Below, in pieces: positions 1 to 5,380 of a stretch of 5,380 nt of DNA (position 1 is its first letter; the number at the start of each line of letters is the position of its first letter). The stretch is from a bacterium (lineage in GTDB: Bacteria; Cyanobacteriota; Vampirovibrionia; Gastranaerophilales; Gastranaerophilaceae), in NCBI GenBank assembly GCA_024408905.1, contig JAKSUP010000112.1, forward strand, positions 1 through 5,380, written 5' to 3'. The notes beneath the pieces were generated by a model that ran no database searches, was not told where the DNA came from, and saw only the letters and a list, made by a program, of their open reading frames with translations. A program made the position numbers and the translations under genes.

Positions 1-21
1 GTTTTTTAGCGAGGGCAGGAG

Positions 22-149
22 TGCAGGCTTTTGCCTGCAACTATCATTTGGTCAACTCACCCGAAGGGTGATGTGATATCTGCTTGGGTTTCTCTTTCTT
101 TAAGGAGCTTTCTTTCTCTTTGTTGCATAGTAAAGAGAAAGAAAACTCC
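22..149. repeat. Structured non-coding block with three hairpins, possible dispersed intergenic repeat
   Basis: Three inverted repeats lie in a row. The first is GCAGGC/GCCTGC around TTTT (23-38). The second is CACCC/GGGTG around GAA (58-70). The third is a long stem whose arms at 104-121 and 132-149 pair at 17 of 18 positions around a 10-nt loop; the single mismatch is C108 against A145. A further pyrimidine tract at 89-101 resembles the left arm of the long stem. The first 90 bases are visibly richer in G and C than the neighbouring DNA. No frame gives a convincing gene. Seven A follow the long stem on the plus strand, and seven T precede it when read on the minus strand, so it is not a standard intrinsic terminator either way. 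The compact series of hairpins suggests an intergenic repeat or an RNA element. The hairpins are seen directly; multi-copy status is inferred. Confidence 0.5.
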
Positions 150-216
150 AAAAAAAGAAGTCTTAAATATAATACAAATATAAGTACCAATAATAAATAT
201 TATGTAAATTATGTTA

Positions 217-256
217 CAAAATAGAAAAAGAGGGGGACTAAAAAGTCACCCTCTTT
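217..256 (-). terminator. Intrinsic terminator of the TpsB-like gene
   Basis: A 13-bp stem with one mismatch (arms 227-239 and 244-256, loop AAAA at 240-243) begins 21 bases beyond the stop codon of the minus-strand gene. Read on the minus strand, the second arm ends in CTCTTT and runs into a T-rich tract (TTCTATTTTG). This is the layout of a Rho-independent terminator. On the plus strand the bases after the stem are not a T run, so it probably works only for the minus-strand gene. Confidence 0.7.
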
Positions 257-277
257 CTTCATTCCATATTTCTAAAC

Positions 278-2026
278 TTACAGCTTTTCTGGATTTCTTA
301 GAGGTATTAATCTGTCTAAGTCAGAGTTAACACTGAAGTATAATCTTGCAGTAGTATTTGTATAATCGTTCGCAAATGGGAAACCAACACCGATTTGCAT
401 TGTTATCCAATCAGCAAGTGATAAATAAGCTGCACAACCTGCTGTTTGTAAGAATCTTTGTGGATAATCATAGAAGTCACCGTTAGCACCTATGAAACCG
501 AAGTCATAGAACAACGCAAAACGCATTCTCTCATCCAACCAAGGCCATACTCTATCTAAGAATGGGATTGGAACTCTGTATTCAACAGTACCGTTGATAC
601 CGTAGTCACCAATAACTTCAGCCGGTTGATAACCTCTGATGCTGTATGGACCACCTAGCTGCATTTGTTCAGCTGTAAACAATTTGTTAGGTGAATATTG
701 ACCACTCAATCTTACAATACCCATACTTCTTTTAAATAATCTTTGAGCCCTTGTTACACTTGCACCCAACTTAACAAATGTTGTATCAGAACCTGAATTC
801 ATATTATCATTGCCTGCAAAACCGAAGTCAAATGCAAAGTTTCCTAACCAACGACCGTAGTCATCATCAGTCATACCATACAATCCGGATCTCCATACGT
901 TCAAAGTATAATCAGAATAGTATTGGTCAGCACCTGTTTCCCAGTTTGAAGTGTTGCTTGCTCTAACTAAATCATAACCGGTATATAAGAATAAATCTGA
1001 CTTAGCAGTTTGGATTAACGGTTGAGTTAACTTGAAGAAGTAACTTTGAGCGTTACCTTTAATACCTCTATACTGACCGTTTAATCTAACATGTGAGTCA
1101 GAAAAGTCAAATGACAACCTTGTTCCATAAGAACTTACCGGTAGAGAGTATCCTGCCATCCAACCTGTAGCACCTGATGAAAGAATTGTACCACCATAAA
1201 TCTTGTCACCCAAGCCTGTTAAATTGTGCATACCAAGTAAGAAAGAAACTCTTTGAGTTCCTGTATATTCTCTGCCGTAATCATCATATCCGATACTTGC
1301 TCTTACCGAAAATCTATCTCTTACATTCAATGTGATTTCTGTATTTTCATCACCATCAGCTTGACGTTCAACTTCAGTTTGAACTTGAACATAAGATTCA
1401 GCGTTGATTTCTTTCATTGCTCTTTGAAGGTTTTTAGCATTGAATACATCACCTTCTCTCAAGCCTGCTTTACCCATAATGATGTGTTTTAAATACCATT
1501 CACGAGTCCATTTCTCGCCTTCAATATTCATTTCACCAACTTTACTTTCAACAATCTTGATTGTTGCAACACCATCAACAATTCTCTGAGGTGGAACTGT
1601 TGCGTATGATGTTAAGTATCCATTTGCGTGATATAACTGAGTAACTTTTGAACAAACTTCCAAAAGCTCATCAAAGAAGATATCTTCACCTATAACTTCT
1701 AAGCCGAGTTTTTGAAGCTCTTCATCTTTAAATTTTGTATTGCCTTCAAAATTTATCTTTTCTAATAAAAAGTGTGGGTTGTATAAAACACCTTCTCTGG
1801 CAATGTTTTCTTCTATTGATGCATCATAAATGCTTTCATCTTTTGTTACATGGTCCAAAGTTTGAACATAACTCTTGTTTACCTGATAATCTTCAAACTG
1901 ATTTTGTTCCATTCTATTGAACGCACCTGCATCAAAATCTGCAACACCACCTGCAACAACAGCTTGGGCTCTACCCACTGATAACATAGCTGCTATAGCG
2001 ATTAAGTAAAATAATTGTTTTTTCAT
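278..2026 (-). CDS. TpsB/ShlB/FhaC-family outer-membrane secretion protein (POTRA domains plus beta-barrel)
   Basis: This is a probable outer-membrane transporter of two-partner secretion, which exports a large TpsA exoprotein, or a related Omp85-superfamily porin. Numbered from the chosen ATG (582 aa): residues 1-22 form a Sec signal peptide (KK, hydrophobic core, AQA cleavage site). Residues 23-85 are polar and could be the plug helix and linker known in FhaC. POTRA 1 spans about 88-163 (INFEGNTKF, then DGVATIKIVES), and POTRA 2 spans about 166-238. The rest is beta-barrel with alternating aromatic strands. LGGPYSIRGYQ near 457-467 matches the conserved RG motif of the lid loop. Length is typical. 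A TTG at 2035 lies in frame, but AGGA at 2041-2038 is only 2 nt from it and 11 nt from the ATG at 2026, so the ATG is preferred. The protein ends in a charged tail (DRLIPLRNPEKL) after the last predicted strand rather than in an aromatic residue. No TpsA gene is visible. The family is confident; the cargo is unknown. Confidence 0.88.
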   Translation of the reverse strand: MKKQLFYLIAIAAMLSVGRAQAVVAGGVADFDAGAFNRMEQNQFEDYQVNKSYVQTLDHVTKDESIYDASIEENIAREGVLYNPHFLLEKINFEGNTKFKDEELQKLGLEVIGEDIFFDELLEVCSKVTQLYHANGYLTSYATVPPQRIVDGVATIKIVESKVGEMNIEGEKWTREWYLKHIIMGKAGLREGDVFNAKNLQRAMKEINAESYVQVQTEVERQADGDENTEITLNVRDRFSVRASIGYDDYGREYTGTQRVSFLLGMHNLTGLGDKIYGGTILSSGATGWMAGYSLPVSSYGTRLSFDFSDSHVRLNGQYRGIKGNAQSYFFKLTQPLIQTAKSDLFLYTGYDLVRASNTSNWETGADQYYSDYTLNVWRSGLYGMTDDDYGRWLGNFAFDFGFAGNDNMNSGSDTTFVKLGASVTRAQRLFKRSMGIVRLSGQYSPNKLFTAEQMQLGGPYSIRGYQPAEVIGDYGINGTVEYRVPIPFLDRVWPWLDERMRFALFYDFGFIGANGDFYDYPQRFLQTAGCAAYLSLADWITMQIGVGFPFANDYTNTTARLYFSVNSDLDRLIPLRNPEKL

Positions 2027-2085
2027 AGTATCCAAATTCCTAATTCTACGATTTAATAATGGGTCGTACTTTGTTATTCTCTAAC

Positions 2086-2114
2086 ATTATATTTTGCTCA
2101 AAATCTGAAAACAA
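2086..2114 (-). promoter_or_regulatory. Sigma-70-type promoter of the TpsB-like gene
   Basis: On the minus strand a perfect TATAAT (2091-2086) lies 17 bp downstream of TTGTTT (2114-2109), which matches the -35 consensus at three of six bases. Transcription would start near 2079 and leave a leader of about 50 nt before the ATG at 2026. The -10 match and spacing are good and the -35 is weak. Confidence 0.5.
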
Positions 2115-2178
2115 ATTTTCTTGCCTGATTGTAACAAAGTATTAAGCATCATCTTATATAATATAACATTTGTAAATT

Positions 2179-2218
2179 TTTGTAAAGTTTGAATATTTTT
2201 GTTAACAAACTTTACAAA
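2179..2218. promoter_or_regulatory. Perfect 13-bp inverted repeat, candidate operator between divergent genes
   Basis: TTTGTAAAGTTTG (2179-2191) is repeated exactly in inverted orientation at 2206-2218, with a 14-nt AT-rich spacer. It lies between the two divergent promoters, about 100 bp upstream of the plus-strand start site and about 120 bp upstream of the minus-strand one. The core TTTGTAAA occurs again just to the left (2169-2176), which hints at repeated binding sites. The spacer is followed by no T run, so it is not a clear terminator. A dimeric regulator binding site is the natural reading, but no regulator gene is in view. Confidence 0.4.
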
Positions 2219-2263
2219 TACTACAACAATTATTGATTTTTAGCCTATTTCAGACTATTACGC

Positions 2264-2292
2264 TTTACTTAAATTTTTCATTGTAATATAAT
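2264..2292 (+). promoter_or_regulatory. Sigma-70-type promoter of the oxidoreductase gene
   Basis: TTTACT (2264-2269, four of six consensus bases) and a perfect TATAAT (2287-2292) are separated by an ideal 17 bp. Transcription would begin near 2299, giving a leader of about 24 nt that contains the GGGAAGG ribosome-binding region just before the ATG at 2323. Confidence 0.65.
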
Positions 2293-2322
2293 GTCATTTA
2301 GTTAAAGAAAGAGTGGGAAGGT

Positions 2323-3321
2323 ATGAAAGAACAAAAAGTTGCAGTAATCGGTTACGGAATGTGGGGAAAAAATATTGTTCGTAACTTCTATAATTTGAAT
2401 GTTTTAGATATAGTTTGTGATTTAGACGATAATTCATTAAAAAATGTTCAGGAACAATTCCCTGGCGTTAGAGTTACAAAAGACTTTAATGACATAATTA
2501 ATGATAAAAATATAACCGGTGTTGCTGTTGTAACTCCAAGCCACACGCATTTTAAAATAGTTAAAGCAATGTTGGAAGCCGGCAAAAATGTATACGTTGA
2601 AAAACCAATTTCAACAGTAGCCGAAGAAGCAAGAATATTAACAGAACTTGCAGAATCTAAGGGTTTAGTATTGATGGTAGACCACTTACTGTTATACCAC
2701 CCTGCAGTAAATCGTTTAAAAATGCTTATTGAAGATGGTATTTTAGGCGAACTTGTATACGCACAAAGCGACAGACTTAATGTAAACTATCACAAAAATG
2801 ACAGAAGTGTTATGTGGGATTTAGCTCCACATGATATTTCAATGATTTCTTATGTTACAGGCAAAAAACCTGTTAAAGTAATCGCAGCAACAGGTTGTTC
2901 ATCAGACAGAAACGACATTATGGATATAACCCATATTGATGTTGAATTTGAAGGTGGTATGGTTGGACATATTTCAGATAGTTGGATTACACCACAAAAA
3001 CATGTAACACTTTTAGTTCGTGGCACAAAAGCTACTGCAATATTTGATGATACTGCACCAACCGACAAATTGAAGGTTTATGATAATTTTGTACCTGCAA
3101 ATACACAAAATTATCCGTTTGACTATTTGGAAATTGAGCCATTAAAACTTGCTTGCCAGCACTTTGTAAACTGTTCAGCGTCAGGACACAAGGCACGTTC
3201 AGACGGCGAGAATGGTTATACAGTAGTTAGGGTACTTGAAGAAGCTGAAAAAATGATGCTTGGTTCAAGAGTAGAACAATTAAACAAAAAAGATTTTGCA
3301 TCTTCAAGAATTAATGTATAA
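2323..3321 (+). CDS. Gfo/Idh/MocA-family NAD(P)-dependent sugar oxidoreductase
   Basis: This cytosolic dehydrogenase of 332 aa is of usual family length. The N-terminal Rossmann fold carries the dinucleotide-binding motif GYGMWG (residues 10-15). VVTPSHTHF (69-77) and the signature EKP (93-95), with Lys94 the expected catalytic lysine, follow. The C-terminal alpha/beta substrate domain starts near 125 and includes WDLAPHDIS (165-173), where His170 occupies the usual catalytic histidine position. SDGENGYTVVRVLEEAE (293-309) is the family's closing helix. The overall pattern resembles the WlbA/WbpB/GnnA group of UDP-GlcNAc or UDP-GlcNAcA 3-dehydrogenases used in making surface sugars. That is a suggestion only: no aminotransferase or acyltransferase partner lies beside it, and this family changes substrate easily. 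GGGA sits 4 nt before the ATG, a slightly short spacing, with further purines on both sides. The gene has its own promoter and a terminator 15 bp after the stop, so it looks monocistronic. Confidence 0.9.
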   Translation: MKEQKVAVIGYGMWGKNIVRNFYNLNVLDIVCDLDDNSLKNVQEQFPGVRVTKDFNDIINDKNITGVAVVTPSHTHFKIVKAMLEAGKNVYVEKPISTVAEEARILTELAESKGLVLMVDHLLLYHPAVNRLKMLIEDGILGELVYAQSDRLNVNYHKNDRSVMWDLAPHDISMISYVTGKKPVKVIAATGCSSDRNDIMDITHIDVEFEGGMVGHISDSWITPQKHVTLLVRGTKATAIFDDTAPTDKLKVYDNFVPANTQNYPFDYLEIEPLKLACQHFVNCSASGHKARSDGENGYTVVRVLEEAEKMMLGSRVEQLNKKDFASSRINV

Positions 3322-3336
3322 TTCGATAAGATTATT

Positions 3337-3365
3337 GTAAAAAGTCATAAGACTTGATTTTTTAC
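3337..3365. terminator. Short bidirectional terminator between convergent genes
   Basis: AAGTC and GACTT pair around ATAA (3342-3355). The stem can extend past a small bulge by pairing GTAAA (3337-3341) with TTTAC (3361-3365). On the plus strand the hairpin is followed by GATTTTTT; on the minus strand it is followed by a T run that overlaps the stem. It sits between two stop codons only 45 bp apart, so it could serve both genes. The stem is short, so termination may be inefficient. Confidence 0.5.
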
Positions 3366-3366
3366 T

Positions 3367-4059
3367 TTATTTTTCGTTATCTGTCAGAGCATTATCTATT
3401 TCTTGTATCTCGCCTTTCAATTCATGTCTATCCCAGCTGTCAAAAAATGCAAGTGTTCCTCGTGCAAGACCATATATTGCTCCACCGGCAAGTGTCGTCA
3501 AAGCAATCCCACCGGCAATAGTAGCTGCTGCCGGGACAATCATCATACCGGCTACTACTGTTCCAACAACCCCAAAGCCAGCTGAAATGATATTATCTGT
3601 TCTTTTTATCTTTTTTAATTTATCAGAAAGTTGGTTTTTCTTTTTCAAGAGGGTATCTTTTATTTCGTTTTCAGATAGTACACCATCACATGGAGCATTA
3701 TCAATCTCTCTAAATCTTTCAACATAATCATTTTCATCTTTAGTCTGTTCGACTGTTAATCCGGGATAATATTCTCTTGTATTATCTTGTATAACATTAA
3801 GTGATATACTACCACCAATTAAAGCACTATTAAAAGCACCAACAATTCTTTCTTTATCCGTTTCTTTATTTTCAACAATAATCGGACCATTATATCTGAG
3901 CATTTCTTTTTCATCAATGACTTTATCTTTGTTTATATCGGCATAATTAAATAATTTAATTACATTAGCATCTTCCTGCTTATATGCCTCGTCTTGAGTC
4001 ATCCCTACATATAATTTTTGATCTGTTGAATAAATTTTCTTTACTTCAGGTGTTGTCAT
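3367..4059 (-). CDS. EF-hand protein with glycine-rich hydrophobic hairpin, function unknown
   Basis: I do not recognise a named family for this 230-aa protein. Residues 41-52 (DINKDKVIDEKE) are a canonical EF-hand calcium loop with ligands Asp41, Asn43, Asp45, Asp49 and Glu52; the usual glycine at loop position 6 is Lys. A second, poorer loop lies at about 120-132 (DNAPCDGVLSENE) and keeps Asp125, Gly126 and Glu132, but with an altered first half. A Lys-rich amphipathic stretch (134-153) leads into an Ala/Gly-rich hydrophobic region (about 156-200), long enough for two membrane helices and with glycine-zipper spacing. A charged helix ends the protein. There is no N-terminal signal peptide, so the N-terminal calcium-binding half probably faces the cytosol if the hairpin inserts in a membrane. 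AAAGGGA 7 nt before the ATG is a strong ribosome-binding site. It is transcribed alone. A calcium-responsive membrane-associated protein or a type-specific secreted effector are both possible. Confidence 0.85.
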   Translation of the reverse strand: MTTPEVKKIYSTDQKLYVGMTQDEAYKQEDANVIKLFNYADINKDKVIDEKEMLRYNGPIIVENKETDKERIVGAFNSALIGGSISLNVIQDNTREYYPGLTVEQTKDENDYVERFREIDNAPCDGVLSENEIKDTLLKKKNQLSDKLKKIKRTDNIISAGFGVVGTVVAGMMIVPAAATIAGGIALTTLAGGAIYGLARGTLAFFDSWDRHELKGEIQEIDNALTDNEK

Positions 4060-4194
4060 GATATTTTCCCTTTCTCTATTTTTAATATCTTCATACTCAT
4101 ATAAAGTTTTTATATCTAAATAAATTGCCTGCGATTAATGTTATCAACTATATGCCATATAATGCTGTGTCGTATATATTACAATAGTTTCATC

Positions 4195-4223
4195 ATTATA
4201 TTTTTTTAAAAAAATCATCTTAA
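4195..4223 (-). promoter_or_regulatory. Possible promoter of the EF-hand gene
   Basis: On the minus strand TTAAGA (4223-4218, four of six) and a perfect TATAAT (4200-4195) are 17 bp apart, with the T7A7 palindrome in the spacer. The leader would be about 130 nt. An alternative closer to the gene is TTGATA (4147-4142, five of six) with TTTATT (4124-4119) at 17 bp, giving a leader of about 50 nt. The sequence does not decide between them. Confidence 0.35.
4201..4214. other. T7A7 palindromic tract
   Basis: Seven T are followed by seven A between the divergent genes, upstream of the plus-strand promoter by about 55 bp and inside the spacer of one candidate minus-strand promoter. Such tracts alter DNA bending and can bind nucleoid proteins or aid polymerase contact. 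It may also be simple AT-rich drift. Confidence 0.4.
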
Positions 4224-4268
4224 CATTTCTTAATTTATACAATTTGCAAAAGATATGAATATAGATTG

Positions 4269-4277
4269 TGTTATAAT
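4269..4277 (+). promoter_or_regulatory. Extended -10 promoter of the phosphatidyltransferase operon
   Basis: TGTTATAAT is a perfect extended -10 element (TGn plus TATAAT). No good -35 sits at 16-18 bp; the nearest, TTGCAA at 4244-4249, is 22 bp away, so the TG extension probably compensates. Transcription would start near 4284, leaving a very short leader with AAGGGAG (4286-4292) 8 nt before the ATG at 4301. Confidence 0.6.
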
Positions 4278-4300
4278 TTACACATAAGGGAGATTAAGAA

Positions 4301-4888
4301 ATGGCTAATTTTATTTCAATTTTTAGAATAGTTATAATGTTCGTTGCTGTATTTTTAATATATATGTGTCAAGGAAGTACAAACGCCTATTTATGGGCTT
4401 TGATTTTTACAATTTTGGCATTTTCTCTTGATGGACTTGACGGTTACGTTGCAAGAAAATTCCACGAAGAATCAAAATTTGGTGCATTACTTGATATTAT
4501 GGGCGACAGAATTGTTGAAAACACATATTGGATACTTTTTGCAGTTATGGGTTGGTTAAATATAATTTTCCCTCTTATCGCTATAACAAGAGGATTTATT
4601 ACTGATACCATAAGAAGTGCAGCTATGGAAAAGGGATACACTCCGTTTGGCATGCAGAGAAATGCTATTTGTAAATTTATCACAGGATCAAAATTTATGA
4701 GAATAACTTATGCTGTAGCCAAAGTTGTTGCCTTTGTTTTAATTATCGCAGCTCAAGTTCCGACTTGTCCTTTTGCTGAAATTGTAGGAGAAATCGGCTA
4801 CTGGTCTGCAGTATTTGCCATTGTATTCTGTGTAATAAGAGGTTTGCCTGTTATTATTGAAGCAAAAAGAGTTATAGAAGAAGAATAA
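4301..4888 (+). CDS. CDP-alcohol phosphatidyltransferase (PgsA-like)
   Basis: This integral inner-membrane enzyme transfers a phosphatidyl group from a CDP-linked lipid to an alcohol acceptor. The full family signature D-x2-D-G-x2-A-R-x8-G-x3-D-x3-D is present: Asp44, Asp47, Gly48, Ala51, Arg52, Gly61, Asp65 and Asp69. These residues bind metal and CDP, and Asp69 is the presumed catalytic base. At 195 aa with about six hydrophobic segments (around 5-23, 29-43, 75-88, 87-101, 138-153 and 165-183) it has the size of phosphatidylglycerophosphate synthase. TGSKFMR (128-134) followed by AKV (140-142) resembles the later conserved part of PgsA. However, the motif ends in LDIMGDR rather than the usual PgsA LDPxADK, so the acceptor alcohol is uncertain: glycerol-3-phosphate, inositol phosphate and others are possible. 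It is the first gene of an operon with trmL, whose ATG comes 2 nt after its stop. Confidence 0.88.
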   Translation: MANFISIFRIVIMFVAVFLIYMCQGSTNAYLWALIFTILAFSLDGLDGYVARKFHEESKFGALLDIMGDRIVENTYWILFAVMGWLNIIFPLIAITRGFITDTIRSAAMEKGYTPFGMQRNAICKFITGSKFMRITYAVAKVVAFVLIIAAQVPTCPFAEIVGEIGYWSAVFAIVFCVIRGLPVIIEAKRVIEEE

Positions 4889-4890
4889 TT

Positions 4891-5340
4891 ATGGCAATGC
4901 TCAACATAGTTTTATATGAACCTGAAATTCCACAAAACACAGGAAATATTGCAAGACTTTGCGCTTGCACAGGGGCGTCTTTATATTTAGTAGGCAAACT
5001 TGGATTTTCACTTTCAGACAAATACACAAAAAGGGCAGGTTTAGACTATTGGGATAGCGTAGATATCCATAAACTTAATTCTATGGACGAATTGTATGAA
5101 ATGTTTCCTAATGGTACATTTTATTACCTGACAACAAAATCAAAACGTATTTATACAGATTATAAATTCAAAGAAGGTGATTTTATCGTTTTTGGGCCGG
5201 AAACAAGAGGGCTTCCAAAAGAATATGTCACACAAGAATCTGCAATAACTATTCCTATGAAAGAAGGTCAAAGGAGTTTGAACTTGGCAAACTCTGTCGC
5301 AATAGTCACATATGAGGTTATAAGACAAATTGGATTATAA
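4891..5340 (+). CDS. trmL: tRNA (cytidine/uridine-34-2'-O)-methyltransferase TrmL
   Basis: This SPOUT-class methyltransferase of 149 aa is the usual compact TrmL length with no extra RNA-binding domain. TrmL uses S-adenosylmethionine to methylate the 2'-hydroxyl of the wobble base in leucine tRNAs. The three SpoU motifs are complete: PEIPQNTGNIARLC (11-24, Asn16 and Arg22), FGPETRGLP (101-109, with Glu104 and Gly107) and IPM then RSLNLANSVAIVTYE (121-142, with Ser129 and Asn131). The last two form the knotted cofactor site. The start at 4891 lies 2 nt after the upstream stop, with only a weak purine-rich site (GAAGAAGAA) inside the upstream gene, so translation is probably coupled. A second ATG two codons later (4897) is possible. 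The link with a phospholipid enzyme looks like shared transcription rather than shared function. Confidence 0.93.
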   Translation: MAMLNIVLYEPEIPQNTGNIARLCACTGASLYLVGKLGFSLSDKYTKRAGLDYWDSVDIHKLNSMDELYEMFPNGTFYYLTTKSKRIYTDYKFKEGDFIVFGPETRGLPKEYVTQESAITIPMKEGQRSLNLANSVAIVTYEVIRQIGL

Positions 5341-5341
5341 A

Positions 5342-5380
5342 ATGCCAAATCAAGAACAATCATGCTACGCAGGTATTTCT
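5342..5380 (+). CDS. Start of a third operon gene, truncated by the window edge
   Basis: An ATG lies 1 nt after the TrmL stop and opens 13 codons (MPNQEQSCYAGIS) without a stop to the window end. GGA at 5332-5334 is 7 nt upstream, inside trmL, and could be a ribosome-binding site. The tight spacing argues for a third co-transcribed gene. Too little is visible to name a product. Confidence 0.55.
   Translation, partial: MPNQEQSCYAGIS

Noticed and set aside
3..71. Plus-strand open frame entering from the left edge and ending at TGA (69-71), which could be the tail of an upstream gene
   Set aside because: It overlaps two hairpins and gives no recognisable protein end. All that is visible is 22 codons, so a gene end cannot be supported.
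57..128. Minus-strand ATG frame of 23 codons across the hairpin block (MQQRERKLLKERETQ onward)
   Set aside because: There is no ribosome-binding site, it is very short, and its sequence is dictated by the inverted-repeat arms. Treated as a by-product of the repeat.
104..160. Long hairpin at 104-149 as an intrinsic terminator
   Set aside because: The bases after the stem are A-rich on the plus strand, and on the minus strand the T run precedes the stem, so neither direction shows stem followed by T tract.
778..1920. Several plus-strand frames of 60-80 codons inside the transporter gene
   Set aside because: They lie opposite a well-supported conserved gene, have unusual Cys/Ser/His-rich composition and lack ribosome-binding sites.
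2157..2162. A second plus-strand TATAAT in the first divergent region
   Set aside because: No usable -35 lies 16-18 bp upstream and there is no TG extension. The pair at 2264-2292 is a much better promoter for the plus-strand gene.
2850..3068. Minus-strand frame inside the oxidoreductase gene
   Set aside because: It is fully contained within a conserved gene with intact motifs, and has no start signal or recognisable product.

Overview
The window is AT-rich DNA from a bacterium with an outer membrane. The evidence is a two-partner-secretion (TpsB/ShlB-type) outer-membrane transporter with a clear Sec signal peptide. Ordinary bacterial promoters and Shine-Dalgarno sites are also present. Low GC, an Omp85-superfamily transporter and a cytosolic-looking EF-hand/glycine-zipper protein together remind me of gut Gastranaerophilales (Melainabacteria, non-photosynthetic relatives of Cyanobacteria). 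This assignment is inference only; no rRNA or other marker gene is present.

Layout from left to right. Positions 1-277 hold no convincing gene. They contain a relatively GC-rich block of three hairpins, one of them an 18-nt near-perfect inverted repeat, followed by the terminator of the first gene. Positions 278-2026 (minus) encode the TpsB-like transporter. A divergent intergenic region of about 300 bp (2027-2322) carries a promoter facing each way and a perfect 13-bp inverted repeat between them. Positions 2323-3321 (plus) encode a Gfo/Idh/MocA-family NAD(P)-dependent sugar oxidoreductase. It ends at a short bidirectional terminator shared with the convergent gene at 3367-4059 (minus), an EF-hand protein with a glycine-rich hydrophobic hairpin. 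A second divergent region (4060-4300) contains a T7A7 palindrome and promoters. It leads into a tight plus-strand operon: a CDP-alcohol phosphatidyltransferase (4301-4888), the tRNA wobble 2'-O-methyltransferase TrmL (4891-5340, 2-nt gap), and the first 13 codons of a third gene (from 5342, 1-nt gap) that runs off the window.

The genes are mostly separate transcription units rather than one pathway. Envelope biology is a loose theme: outer-membrane secretion, a probable nucleotide-sugar dehydrogenase and phospholipid headgroup synthesis. The phosphatidyltransferase-TrmL-unknown cluster is the only clear operon. I found no CRISPR array, transposase, tRNA or rRNA gene. I see no complete, demonstrably new system. 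The most open items are the EF-hand/glycine-zipper protein, the left-end structured block, and the transporter with no secreted partner in view.
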